64,000 nt of DNA from Sorghum bicolor. Lineage: Eukaryota > Streptophyta > Magnoliopsida > Poales > Poaceae. The stretch covers positions 12,547,894 to 12,611,893 of the forward strand of contig NC_012873.2 in assembly GCF_000003195.3 (NCBI RefSeq), written 5' to 3'. Below the pieces are notes generated by a model that was given only the letters and a program-made list of their open reading frames with translations, searched no databases and was not told the DNA's origin. Below are positions 23,586-34,340 of this stretch, in pieces (positions within the stretch are counted from its first letter, which is position 1; every line of letters begins with the position of its first letter). The position numbers were made by a program, and so were the translations under genes.

Positions 23586-23875
23586 GGACATTTAATCCCG
23601 GTTCCTTTTAAAAACCGAAACTAAATTCCAACACTAGTCTCGGCCGGTGGGACGGGCCGGGACAAAAGCTTTTAATCCCGGTTGGTGGTACCAAGTTGGT
23701 GAGACACTAAAAGTCCCCTCTGCCGATGTCTGACATAATAGCCGTTGGGCAGGGGACTTTTAGTCCCGGTTGGTCTCACCAACTGGGACTAAATATGTTT
23801 TTGTCCCAGACTCTGTTTTGGCCGAGATTATTGTTCATTTTGGGCAAGTGACCAAAGGCCTGTTCTGTAGTAGTG
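23586..23875. repeat. CACTA 5' terminus with subterminal palindromes
   Basis: Diverged copies of TTTAGTCCCGGTT occur here (variants tttaatcccggtt, actagtctcggcc), together with a long hairpin around cttttagtcccggttggtctcaccaac paired with gttggtgagacactaaaagt. The segment ends in the terminal repeat ...gttctgtagtagtg at 23,875. Confidence 0.88.
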
Positions 23876-24386
23876 TGCCTCATGTCCCACTCATCATAAT
23901 GATAGATAAGATCTAAAATGTTCACTATCACTACTTATCTTTATTAAATGGTTAAATGATGATGAGTTGTAACTTTTCATACAAAGGAATATGGTTTTCT
24001 ATAATCATTGGTTTAGTGTAAATTAATTAATTTTGATATCCTAATGCCACTGATCCATATTAGCTTAAACGATGATATTTATTTTGGATGATAATTGTTT
24101 TTCTTTATATTTCAATGAGCTCCAATTGATTTAATCTTATGAACATGATGGAATTGTCTATTTAGCCGATGTCCTCTTTCGGCTCTTAGAGCCGTATATT
24201 TGGAAGGCAACACCGGCATGTTCCACTTTAAATTACTGATTAATTTTCTTCTCCTTATCAATTATCGGTTAAATTGATTGGTTTCGGATGGGTAATCAAC
24301 GTGTAAGTTAGGCAGATCTCAGGCTCCGATTCCTCCTAGCTCATATCAAGCACGTTGGTGGTGATTGACGAAAGTTTGCGCTAACA
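23876..24386. mobile_element. LTR-like remnant, right part beyond the CACTA element
   Basis: It continues the sequence broken at 10,851 (tgcctcatgtcccac follows the gattctac unit). It ends gcgctaaca at 24,386, plausible as an LTR terminus. A cgatgtcctctttcggctct-like block near 24,170 is not repeated. No ORF. Confidence 0.4.
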
Positions 24387-25873
24387 TTTTGAACCATCAT
24401 CCTGGATGCACTGCAATGGACCAAGGCCGCAACACGGCGATGAGCAAGATGAAGAGACAAACGAGGTTGTGATTAAAACTCTGCTGCGGTAGATGGGCGT
24501 GCTGGGCGGTTGAGAGGCACCGCGTCGGTTGAATATGCATCAAGATGTGTGAAACAGTGGGAAGAAGTGTGAACACAGTTAAGAGAAGTGTAGCAGCACG
24601 AATCTCAGAGCACATTTGGATGGTCCAGATAATCAATGCTGAGCATGTACATGCTGCATTGTATTACTGCCGCGTCGGGGGCGTAGGAGCGGCGGTGGAG
24701 CGGCCCTGCGTCCATGTCGCTCGCTTGCGAGACCGGCGTCTGGAGATTACGAAGCCAATCTTTCTATTCTATAATGATTTAGAGGTAGTTTGGTCCTTTT
24801 AGATGGTTGAGAGAGGAGAGAACATTTCAGGAAAAGAAAAATAAGACAAAATGACCGGCGTTGCCGCTTTATGGCCAGTGGTTAGCTATGCGTCGTACGT
24901 GTGTCTCTTTTTTTTGTTTTTTTCTTTATATGGCGTATATTTTTAGTGTATTTATTTTGTTTATTTATATGCATCACATGTTGTACTCATATATGCGAGT
25001 GTACAAAATGTCATATGTATGGTGAAGTATTTGACTTCTTATATGTATGTCAGCGATTATTTGTTTTGGATTATTTTGTATTACAAAGTCAGTATAAAAT
25101 TAAAGGATTAGGAAACGAATATTATGAAAAAAATGTATGAATTGGTCTAGAGTTAAGGTGGGGAGAATTAGAAAGCGAAGATTGTGAAAAAGGGTATAAA
25201 TTTATTTAGAGTTAATTTTGGGGAGATATTTTCAGTTCATATGCGATATGAGGAAAAAATTAATCACTCACATAAAATTATAGATGTATATATCTATCAA
25301 ATAAAATACACTAAACCATATGATATTTTAAGTTAAATGCATAGATCTAGTCATTAAAAACTCAACAAAATTAGTTTGTTTTTTTATGATTTTTCTATAT
25401 TTTTTACGAATTTTTGGAGATCTCTATTTTGAAAAGAAAAGATTAAAAATTAATTGGAAAACAAAAATAGCATAGGGCCATATTCGGCCCACTTAGGCCC
25501 AGCAAGCTGAGAGAGTGTGCGAATACAGATTGATATTTGATTTCAGTAAAGTTTGAGGACTATTTTGAATAAAAAACCTGAGAGAGTGTGTTGGACGGCG
25601 GGTTCTATTTCAACAAAGTTCGAGGGCTTTATTGCAAACTGGTAGAGAATGGCTCGATCTGGGCCGTCCAGCCGGCCGATTGGACGGGCGGGAATTGCGG
25701 GCGACGTGGCCATGTTCCTTGGGCCTCTTTTGGTGCACGAATCGTCTTAAGGAGATTCGCATACTTAGTCCTAAATATTAAAAGGCACACGAATTGGATC
25801 CCAAATCTTACGAGGCAGACGAATTGAGTCCTAAATATTGAAATTTCTCACTGCAATGAGAGCATTCGAGCTA
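24387..25873. other. Intergenic region upstream of the lectin receptor kinase
   Basis: I recognise no gene here. 24,387-24,860 is moderately GC-rich and unique. 24,860-25,480 is A/T-rich. 25,500-25,640 has an imperfect local duplication (gagagagtgtgcg... and gagagagtgtgttgg..., each followed by a ttcaacaaagttcgagg-like block). 25,740-25,850 has another (gtcctaaatatt twice, each beside a gaattg). Short open frames look random. Confidence 0.5.
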
Positions 25874-25876
25874 TTA

Positions 25877-26036
25877 GGCCTTGTTCAGTTTGCAAAAAAA
25901 TTTAGATTTTGGCACTGTAGCATTTTCGTTTTTATTTGATAAACATTGTCCAATCATGAAGTGTGCAATTAGTTTTTGTTTTCAGGTATATTTAATGTAT
26001 CATACGTTTTAAAATTTTTTAGAACTAAACAAGCCC
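25877..26036. mobile_element. Tourist-like MITE (160 bp) in the receptor-kinase promoter
   Basis: Terminal inverted repeats are ggccttgttcagttt at the left and, reversed, gggcttgtttagttc at the right, flanked by a TTA duplication on both sides (25,874-25,876 and 26,037-26,039). This fits PIF/Harbinger-derived Tourist elements. The interior (ggcactgtagcattttcg, caatcatgaagtgtgcaatt) resembles a MITE family very common in sorghum-type genomes, here internally shortened. It ends 214 bp before the start codon of the receptor kinase. Confidence 0.85.
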
Positions 26037-26039
26037 TTA

Positions 26040-26250
26040 ATCCACCTGTGGAACGTATGCCGAATCCCATATGAGAAATGTGACCGCCCTTAGTTCCTCC
26101 CCCCAAATTAATGCCACTTCCACCTCCACCGTGTCAGAAAAGAAACAGAAATCCCACTTCCAGCTCCATTGTTGATTTCTCAAGCTTCGCCTCTCCATCT
26201 TACCCAATGTGATCCCCCCCTGACCACCAATACCCTAGTCACGCGTCGCC
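26040..26250 (+). promoter_or_regulatory. Proximal promoter and 5' UTR of the lectin receptor kinase
   Basis: C-rich, with pyrimidine stretches typical of a leader. I see no convincing TATA box between the MITE and the ATG. The start context gtcgccATGGcc is strong for a grass gene. The transcription start cannot be fixed from sequence. Confidence 0.45.
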
Positions 26251-28290
26251 ATGGCCACGCGCCCCTGCGTGCTCACGCTCCTCCTCCTACTCGCCATCCA
26301 TCTCCCTCCCGCCGGCGCAGCCGCCGCCGCCGCCAAGCACCGCCGCGCGTCCGAATCCGCCCCAGCACCACCCGCCTCCTACCTCCTCGTATCGTGGGCA
26401 AGCAACCTCACGCTCCTGGGCTCCGCCTCCCTCCACCCGGGCGCCACAGCCGTCGCGCTCACCACCCCGTCTCGTGACGGCGTCGGGGCCGGGCGCGCCC
26501 TCTTCTCAGAGCCCGTCCGCCTCTTCGTCCCCTCCTCCTCCGCCGCAGCCTCCTTCTCTACCCGCTTCACCTTCCGCATCACGCCCGCGCCCACCTACGG
26601 CGACGGCCTCGCCTTCCTCCTAACCTCTTCCCGAACTTTCCTCGGCGCCTCCAACGGGTTCCTCGGCCTTTTCCCCTCCTCCTCCGCCTCGGAGGAGGGC
26701 GAGGCCGACCTCCGCGGCGTCACCACCGTGGCCGTCGAGTTCGACACCCACCGCGACGTGGCGCTGCGTGACCCGGACGGCAACCACGTCGCGCTCGACG
26801 CGGGTTCCATATTCTCCGTCGCGTCCGCGAGCCCCGGCGTCGACTTCAGGGCTGGCGTACCCATCACTGCCTGGGTGGAGTACCGCGCCCCACGCCGCCG
26901 CCTCAGCGTGTGGCTCTCGTACTCGTCGTTCCGCCGACCAGAGAAGCCCGCCCTCTCTGCTGATGCCGACCTCTCCGGACTCCTGCGCACATACATGTAC
27001 GCCGGCTTCTCGGCGTCCAATGGCAATGGCGCGGCGCTTCATGTCATTGAACGCTGGACCTTCCGCACCTTCGGCTTTGCCAACTCATCCCGCGCGCCGC
27101 CACCAGCACAGCCCAACAAGGCACTGCTGCCGCCCAACAAACCACTGCTGCTTACAGGAAACCACCAGCACCATCACCTAATCTACAAGGTGCTAGGTGG
27201 AGTCCTTGGAGGCATGGTCTTGCTTGTATTTGCCATCCTCGCCTCTGTTGTCTGGCTTTCCAAGCCAGCTCGTCGCCCAAGTGAAGAGCATACTGTGCCG
27301 CCGAGCGAGGACAAGCCTTATGGGACGATGTCTATGGAGGTGGTACGGGCAGCAACAAAGAGCTTCGACAGTGGCAATGTGATTGGCATTGGTGGGTCTG
27401 GTGCCACTGTGTATGAGGGAGTGCTCCCATCTGGTTCAAGAGTTGCTGTCAAACGGTTCCAGGCTATATGGCCGTGCACGAAATCATTTGTAAGTGAGCT
27501 TGCAGCCATGCTCAATTGCCCAAATCATCCCAATCTTGTGCGGCTTGCTGGTTGGTGCTGCAGCAAGGATGAGCTCGTGCTTGTTTATGAGTTCATGCCC
27601 AATGGGAATCTTGACTGTGCGCTGCACACAACGGGTGGAGCAACACTTCCGTGGGAGGCACGGTTCAGGGCAGTGCTTGGCATCGCCTCAGCCCTTGAAT
27701 ATCTACATGATGGGTGTGATCACCGGATTCTACATCGTGATGTCAAGTCATCTAATGTGCTACTCGATGGTGAGTTCAATGCCAGACTAGGTGATTTTGG
27801 ACTTGCTCGTCTGGTGAGCCATGGTGGATTACCACTGACAACACAGCCAGCAGGCACACTTGGCTACCTTGCTCCAGAGTATGTGCATTCAGGTGTTGCA
27901 ACAGAGCGGTCTGATGTGTACAGTTTTGGTGTGCTTGCTCTGGAGGTGGCCACTGGCCGCAGGCCAACAGAGAGGGGAATCTCTGTTGTTGACTGGGTGT
28001 GGGTTCTATGGGGTCGTCGGAGGCTAGTTGATGCTGCAGACCAGCGGCTTCAGGGCCGATTTTTTGCAGAGGAGATGCGACGGATTCTGCTTGTGGGTCT
28101 CTCTTGTGTGCATCCAGACTGTAGGAAGCGACCTGGTATGCGAAGGGTAGTCAAGATGCTTGATGGAACTGCACCCTTGACAATGGTGCCAGATAAGAAG
28201 CCACCTGTTATACTCCAGACACAAGTAAATCAAGGTTCATCAATGAACTCAGTGGATACTGTCAATACAGCGTTCTACAGTTGTCGCTGA
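26251..28290 (+). CDS. L-type lectin-domain receptor-like kinase (LecRK), intact, 679 aa
   Basis: A single-exon gene for a plasma-membrane receptor kinase. A signal peptide (about 1-24, LLLLLAIHL core) is followed by a legume-lectin domain (about 40-275), a Pro-rich stalk with His repeats, one membrane segment (about 314-336) and a Ser/Thr kinase domain (about 373-640). Kinase motifs are complete: glycine loop GIGGSGATV (379-387), VAVK Lys401, Glu416 in the C helix, HRD 495-497, DFG 515-517, APE 541-543; it is an RD kinase. In the lectin metal site, Glu163, Asp165, Asp174 and His179 are present, but the usual Asn is Asp169. No intron is usual for this family. G+C is very high up to about 27,100, then drops, the gradient common in grass genes. 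Closest by memory to LecRK S.6/VIII-type proteins; the subgroup is uncertain. Such kinases act in defence and development, but no specific ligand follows from the sequence. Confidence 0.95.
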   Translation: MATRPCVLTLLLLLAIHLPPAGAAAAAAKHRRASESAPAPPASYLLVSWASNLTLLGSASLHPGATAVALTTPSRDGVGAGRALFSEPVRLFVPSSSAAASFSTRFTFRITPAPTYGDGLAFLLTSSRTFLGASNGFLGLFPSSSASEEGEADLRGVTTVAVEFDTHRDVALRDPDGNHVALDAGSIFSVASASPGVDFRAGVPITAWVEYRAPRRRLSVWLSYSSFRRPEKPALSADADLSGLLRTYMYAGFSASNGNGAALHVIERWTFRTFGFANSSRAPPPAQPNKALLPPNKPLLLTGNHQHHHLIYKVLGGVLGGMVLLVFAILASVVWLSKPARRPSEEHTVPPSEDKPYGTMSMEVVRAATKSFDSGNVIGIGGSGATVYEGVLPSGSRVAVKRFQAIWPCTKSFVSELAAMLNCPNHPNLVRLAGWCCSKDELVLVYEFMPNGNLDCALHTTGGATLPWEARFRAVLGIASALEYLHDGCDHRILHRDVKSSNVLLDGEFNARLGDFGLARLVSHGGLPLTTQPAGTLGYLAPEYVHSGVATERSDVYSFGVLALEVATGRRPTERGISVVDWVWVLWGRRRLVDAADQRLQGRFFAEEMRRILLVGLSCVHPDCRKRPGMRRVVKMLDGTAPLTMVPDKKPPVILQTQVNQGSSMNSVDTVNTAFYSCR

Positions 28291-29354
28291 ACTTATATGT
28301 TAATAGGTTGGCTAATAACCACATCCTGATTCATACGTGGTGGTGTTGATGCTCCAAATTTCATTTCTGAAACATGAGTTGAAGCTAATGTTGGGGTTGT
28401 TCCACATTGTTGGAAGATATCCTACTTGTGCACAGAACGCTGCATAATGTATTGTTTTCTGGTACAAAATGCCTTGAGGTGTTTTCTTATAACTAGGTTG
28501 AAGATTCCTATGCCACTTACTTGAACAATTGCTTCAGTTACTCATATATGCCTGATGATCTTCTTGATTTTACCTGACAAATGATGGGCAGTCACTGTGA
28601 ATAATCACAACGGTGCAGTAGCTCTGATGTTCATATAGATGTAACTGAACTGTCTTCCTATGTACTGATAGTTCTGATCATATTGTATTTGGCACATGAT
28701 TTTCTTCACTGAATTTTCGTCTGAAATATACTTGATTGGTCCTTTCGTACATCATTACTTCATCTCTTTATTATGCAGTCAGTTCCTTTATTGCACAACA
28801 TGGCATCTAGAGTGACTGTTGAGCACTACAGTGCTTATGTGCTGCTCCTTCTCTTCCAGTGTTTGGTGGAAAATCTACTCAACGCTGGGAATTCATCTCC
28901 CAAGCCCGGAGGAGGCACTAGGCCTGATGGATTGGAGGGAATGGTTAAGGGATTAGCTACCTGGTCACAAACGAAATGGCTTTGACAGTCTCTTCACGGT
29001 TCACCGGGCATATTGGAATGAAAATTGGAAAAAGCGTGTCTTCTGGAGTGGATGGTCACAGCTCAGTAAGGACTCACCATCAGGCAAGATGCCAGGCTCT
29101 GGGTACAGGCAGGCGCAAAGGATCTTGATTGTCTCTTTTTTTTTTCTTGTGTGTTAAGACTAGTCCCTTCGTTTACATCGTTTCCATCATGAAAGAATAA
29201 CCTTCGAGTGTGTCCTCGTTTGCTAGATACTAGAAAATCAGAATGCATTTGTTAGAGCAACTCCACAGGATCTCCTTTCCACTTTTCCTTAAAAGGCAAT
29301 ATAGGAGATTAAGAAAGCTCAATTTCAGATTATAGGGGAGAGCTTATAGGCTTA
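28291..29354 (+). other. 3' flank of the receptor kinase; possible spliced 3' UTR
   Basis: No coding region supported. A good acceptor-like site (ctttattatgcag) at about 28,778 is followed by a GC-balanced segment to about 29,120, which could be a further exon of the 3' UTR or a small unrelated transcript. A poly(T) tract lies near 29,137. The polyadenylation site cannot be placed. Confidence 0.35.
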
Positions 29355-29489
29355 GGTTTGTTTGGATGCATATGTATTCACTTTAATCCACATGTGTTGG
29401 AGTGGATTGGAATAGAATTTAGTTTAATTCTACTCCAATCTATTTCAACACATGGGTTGAGATGGATACATGTACATCCGAACAAGGCC
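29355..29489. mobile_element. Hairpin MITE (135 bp), Tourist-like
   Basis: The ends ggtttgtttggatgcatatg and, reversed, ggccttgttcggatgtacat form long imperfect inverted repeats, and almost the whole element folds back (ccacatgtgttggagtgg pairs with the region around 29,445-29,462). The flanks tta and ttg are a probable 3-bp duplication with one change. Confidence 0.75.
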
Positions 29490-30489
29490 TTGTAGCACAT
29501 TGAGAAAATCCGTCATCTTGACACATCGTAAGTGACAAGATAAGTGACATTCCTCTCAAAAAAATATATGTAAGTGACATTGTCTTGCTTCTTCTCTCAT
29601 CCTTTTTCTCTCACGTCGTGTCCCCCCACCCCTACCCCTTTCTCTCTCTTCTCTTCCGTGGTCGTTTTGAGGGATTGGGGAAAAATATAGAGAAAGGGGC
29701 TTGCCAAAGGGATTTGCTGCAATATTTTTATTTTTTAGCTTGAATCCTCTTTTCCTCAATATATGGGGTTTTATTCAATTTGGTAGATTTGCTCGTAGAC
29801 TTTATTCCTTCTTTAGTACAAAGATACAAGGAAAAAATATTGAACACTTGGTCACTTGAATATAATTTAGTTTTGTTCATCTATGAGAAATTATTTGATA
29901 GTATTTTCGTTTGGGTGTATAGTAGATATTAAATAGTACAGGATTGTTATGTGGTAATATTGAGTGCTTAGAGGGATATTATTACCTGCATACTATCTGT
30001 CCTAACTATGCTCCTATTTGAAGTTGTATAGGCAGTTTGGAGTTTTTGAATATCAAGGTTTTGCTTGTATTATTAGGTTTAATAGAATAGAAGAGCTGAA
30101 TACACTGTAGCTCCACAAAGTTGTTTAAGGGTGCCAGATAGGTTCATAAACTTGGAAAATGCATTTCTGTCACAGTAATCTTGAGTTTCGGTTCACTTCA
30201 TGTCCATGTTGCCAAATAAGCAATTTTCTGCTGATGTGGTGTGTCCAGGGTGGACTGTGCCAGCTAGCTAGGTCACATGACCCGCGCGTGATGCACCTTG
30301 CTCGTCCATATCGTCCGTGGCCAATATGCGAAAATCCCCCTGCCCCCCCCCCCACGCATCCTCCTTTTCCTCAACAGACCAAGGGTTTTGTTCTCGTGTT
30401 CGTCGCGCGGGAGCGAAGAGAGGAGCGAGTGGGAGAGGCAACCGTGAAGTGAAATTGGCATCACGATTGGAGTGTCTCGTGCAATGTTG
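29490..30489. other. Intergenic region between the MITE and retroelement sequence
   Basis: 29,575-29,665 is a C/T-rich low-complexity stretch (ctctcatcctttttctctc). 29,700-30,150 is A/T-rich and unique. 30,230-30,450 is GC-rich with an eleven-C run near 30,345. It looks more like genic flank than retroelement, but no coding frame with recognisable similarity is present. The exact start of the Athila-type element to the right is not visible. Confidence 0.4.
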
Positions 30490-31780
30490 GGTCATTCTCC
30501 CCGGAAGAAGTTTGTGCACTGTCAACAAAGATGGACGTGTTGTTGGATTGGCTTGTCCAAAGGGATAATTATAAAAGAGATCGTCAAGCTATCTAGGATG
30601 CATATGATGCTCTGAATAGATGTGAAAAATATCTAGGGATTGAATCCTCAGACAACCAAGAAAATGCAAGCATCATCAACAACCCTCCCACATCAACAAA
30701 GCAAGGATGGAATCAACAAAAGACATCCATCCATCAAGATAAGTATTCAGGCAATTATAATTCTTCTAATTTCAAGAAATTATCCTCGAGAGGTTTAATC
30801 TTAGAACAGGCTAGAATTAATGATAACATTATTAAAAGGCTTGCTTCTAATGATAAAATGTTAGAGGATATAAATGCTAAATTAGATGACTTTTCTTCTG
30901 CTATAAAAGATCAACTTAATCATAATAAACAGATAGAAACCAAGTTGCACAATTAGCTACTGGTTTGCCTTTTGCGAGAGGTGGCACAATCAGGTACAAT
31001 CCATAACCACAAGAGGTGGTAGATCTACTCGCGATCCCCCTTATCTGAAGGGTGTAGCGAGAAGACAGGAAGAGCCAGTAACCCCAGTAGTGGGTGTAGC
31101 GAGAAGACAGGAAGCGCCAGTAACCCCAGTAGTAACAGAAGAGAAGGATGATGAAGTTGAAGAATTAGAGCCACCAGTACCAGAAATGACGCAAGATTTT
31201 CATGACTCCAATATTTTACCATTCCCACGTAGGAAGCAGAAGGCTAAAACGGATGAGCACTTCAGTAAGTTTGTTGAAGTAATTCAAAAATTATATATCA
31301 ATATCCCTCTGTTAGATGCTCTACAGGTGCCCACATACACAAGATATATAAGGGACATCCTCAACAACAAACAACCATTGCCCACCATTGAAGTAATCAA
31401 ACTAATGGAAGAGTGTAGTGCGGCCATCCTCAACATGTCACCAGAAAAGAAGGATCTAGGATGCCCCACCATTGATTCTTCAATTAGAGATCAATATTTC
31501 AATAACGCGTTGTGTGACCTTGGAGCAAGTGTCAGTGTGCCTACATCTAGCCTGCTATCCAATAGGAATTGCTGAGGACATTCCAGTCAATATCAAAGGA
31601 TTCTTTATACCAGTCAACTTTGTGATTTTGGAAATGCATCCAGACTCGAAGGTGTCACTCATTCTTGGAAGACCCTATCTGAGCACTGCAAATGCCCACA
31701 TTAACGTCGGCATTGGAGAAGTCAAGTTCAACTTTAATGGACAAGAAGAACGTTTCTATTCAGATCAAGGCCTGAGATGA
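30490..31780 (+). pseudogene. Athila-lineage gag-protease, degraded
   Basis: Gag C-terminal text can be read from about 30,510 (EEVCALSTKMDVLLDWLVQR), through NRCEKYLGIES and KMLEDINAKLDDFSSAIKDQ. A linker contains a 14-residue in-frame tandem duplication (31,051-31,134). Then comes the Athila pre-protease signature FSKFVEVIQKLYINIPLLDA and PTYTRYIRDILNN, and an aspartic-protease-like core with ALCDLGASVSV (DLGA in place of DTGA, as in Athila) and VSLILGRPYLSTANAHI (flap end). There are stops at 30,598 and 30,955 and a frame change near 31,570. No RT, RNase H or integrase follows, so this is a non-autonomous element. Its plus-strand order continues with the ORF at 32,717 and the 3' LTR at 35,863. 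Confidence 0.75.
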
Positions 31781-32716
31781 TAAGTGAAGAAGGACATGAA
31801 AAGACATTAGGGACATCATCCTCTAGATAGGATGACACCTTTGAAGATTAAGATAAGAATTTTGGACTTTAAAATCCAAACCCTCGCCGTAACGTAACTC
31901 GGTATTCATCGGTATTTACTTTCTTGCATAAGTAGTTTTTCTCTTAGCATATTTACTTTATGATCATCGGCATTCATATGAAAACAAAATAAAAATATAA
32001 AAAAATATTTACACCCCATGTAACTAATTTTTACGGAGTGAAAACCCGAAAGAATTTTTTACTGTGGTGGCTTAAAAAATATTACCCCTAATTTTCCATG
32101 CAAGATTGCTTCACAATGGTAATTTTATTTTTTTGCATAGTAAAATCTTTCTTACCATGGGCCCACAAATTCCATGAGATTTACCATGGGATTTACTTGA
32201 TTCTCTTTGTATTGCCACCATCCAATATTGCATCAATCAGATTTTTGAAACGAGAGGATGAGAATTCAGCTTGAGAATGCAACAGAATTAGAATAGTATA
32301 AGCACCTTCAGTGAGACCCACAAGGCCACAAGTGGGGCCAGCCGGCACCACACCCTAGGCTGGCCGGCCTGCCTCCTCCTCCCCTATAAATTTCCATCTC
32401 CCGCTACCTTCTCTCACACCACAACTCTCCTACCTTCTTTTCCCAGTGAGTTTCAATTCTAAGCTGCTGTTAGCCCAAAATATTTAGAAAAGAGGAGAGT
32501 TATAAAGAGAGAAGAAAAGAGTTACTAAAATCTTAAAAGTCCCGAGACTAGGCCTAAAATTAAAGACTAGAGAGAAGTACTATAAAATCTGTTTTAGAAA
32601 CCCTCTAGCAAGCTAACCCTCGAACGATTAACCCATGGACAGCTAACCCCCTAACTACTTATTCTAACCCATATTTGTAGTTCCTCTTTGTGTTTTTCTG
32701 TTCCTTGTGTGACAAG
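31781..32716. other. Spacer between protease and second ORF of the Athila-type element
   Basis: Non-coding A/T-rich sequence where an autonomous element would have RT and integrase. 32,300-32,440 is locally GC-rich, with a tcccctataaatttcc TATA-like motif (about 32,381-32,396) and a following leader-like stretch, so the downstream ORF may have had its own promoter. This is inference. Confidence 0.4.
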
Positions 32717-34340
32717 ATGTCATTCTTTGGTTTCGGGTGTATGACCAGAAGCCGTTCCAGGAGGACTAGTTACGATATGGACACAGATACTCCTGCTTCA
32801 TCATCAAGAGCTTCACCAGCACATCCTTCCACTGAGGGCACTATCAACAAGCTCATGGTGGAGAAGGATGTCCGGTTGTGTGGCCAAATGGAGAAGGACA
32901 AGCTCTGGAATATCAAGGATAGGGAATACAAGTTGACAACAGTTTCCCATCCTCAACTCCTATGAGATACAGGTATGAACATCGAGTTCAATGAATTTTT
33001 TGCCACAATAAGTTGGAAGAATTTTGTTCCAATTAATGAGCTAGGTGTTAAGCTGCTCACAATGGAATTTTTGTGCACTTTGCAATTTCTCGAAGCTAGG
33101 GCTAGGGGTAAGTTTTCGCTTATTTAATAGGCAATTTACATGCACTTGGAGAAGACTTAGTGATTTACCGGGGTTTGATTCAGATTGTGTTTTTGACTTA
33201 AGTGTTGCTCTTCCTGATTTTTGAAAGAACAGTTTTGGAAAGAAATTGCTGATAAGGACACCTATCTTAGACCCAGGAATAATGAATTCCAATTACCTAC
33301 CCTCCGTTTTATCCACAGATTTATATCCTCAACTCTATTTCCTCAACTAGAAACTCAAACTTTTAGGGAAGATGAGTTGAAAATACTCTTTGCAATTATG
33401 AATAAGCAAAAGGTATCTCCTATTATGGCTATGATGTATTAGTAGTTAGAGGTCTTTGGGCCCATCAAAGGGGACATTGAGTGTACATCCTTGGTTTTCC
33501 GCATAGCTGCTAGATTAGGGTTAACAAATAATTGTGTTTTCTCTTATATCTCTGATCCTCGCCCTACAATAGATTTTGATTTCTTTAAGCAGGCTTAGAT
33601 TCTAAAAAACCAACAATATTATTTATATGAGATATCACGGTATGTTTATTGAGATCCCGCTTCCTAACCTGGGGCTCAGAATCTATACCACTAGAAACTA
33701 TCTTATTGGCTTGCAGCCTTCACCCCTAAATAGGAGTACATCTGCCCGACATGTGAATGCACCATGCATTACTACAGAGAAGATCCAGCACCAGGGTTGG
33801 CATACACTGATCAACCAGGCACATCAAGGCAATATCACCAATGGACACCCTCACCATCACACCATTTTGAAGGATCTTCCCAAGATTTTGAGGAGAGGCA
33901 CAGAAGATCAAGATCGCAAGATTCTCAGCCCAGACGTGGATCGTCCAGGACCATCGCACAGACATCAAGACCCACCAAGACACTCTGTCTCAAGTAAAGA
34001 GGGTCAACTGGCTCATCTGAATCTTCAAATAGATACTATCTCCGAAGAGCAAGCCAACATCAGCCAAACACTTATTGAATAGCAACAGTGGAATACCCAG
34101 TGTGGTGAAACTTTGAACAATATACAGCAAAACTAGGCCAAAGATGGATGGAATTGGGAAGCCTTCTACGCCATTCCTCAGTTCCACCCATATAGGTCGC
34201 CTCCTTAGTGACACCCTTGGGAAGGAGTTCTCAAGGTCTCTCCATCAACAAATTCTATGACACCGGCAACAGCAAGCTTGGGAGAGGAGCCCCCAAGTCT
34301 TTTCTTCTCCCTAATTTGAGATAGGAGATCTCAAGTTCAT
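32717..34340 (+). pseudogene. ATHILA ORF-1-like protein, degraded
   Basis: Read across stops, the stretch gives MSFFGFGCMTRSRSRRTSY, KLWNIKDREYKL, DTGMNIEFNEFF, ELGVKLLTMEFLCTL, and FRLFNRQFTCTWRRLSDLPG. This pattern (small N-terminus, phrase on target sequence, then LLTxEFLCTL and an FRxFN motif) is that of the extra protein encoded downstream of, or instead of, pol in Athila elements (Pfam ATHILA ORF-1 family). Further on come SSTLFPQLETQ, FRIAARLGLT, and a Pro/Gln/Arg-rich tail. At least six stops and several frame changes make it inactive. Its function in live elements is unknown. Confidence 0.6.

Larger units (their letters stand above)
10852..23875 (-). mobile_element. CACTA (En/Spm) DNA transposon, 13,024 bp, both ends present
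   Basis: The left end reads CACTAGTACAGAGAAGGGC and the right end, reversed, CACTACTACAGAACAGGCC: imperfect terminal inverted repeats of the CACTA superfamily. Flanking bases are tac on the left and tgc on the right, a 3-bp target duplication with one substitution. The host sequence reads continuously across the site, as judged from a paralogous unit at 10,771. Both ends carry palindromic TTTAGTCCCGGTT subterminal repeats. Inside, two minus-strand genes lie in the order TNP2 transposase (22,643 to 19,276), then a second gene with a C48-like domain (15,252 to 11,367), so the right end is the 5' end. Both genes are broken, so the copy is probably not autonomous, although its ends may be mobilised in trans. 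Confidence 0.92.

Noticed and set aside
24397..24802. Overlapping short frames on both strands upstream of the receptor kinase
   Set aside because: No recognisable domain and no promoter or splice context.
26379..27042. Antisense and shifted open frames over the lectin domain
   Set aside because: GC-rich coding DNA lacks stop codons in other frames; the LecRK frame explains the region.
30159..30568. Overlapping short frames in a GC-rich segment, possible lost host gene
   Set aside because: No similarity recognised; the downstream part already belongs to Athila gag. Kept only as an intergenic note.
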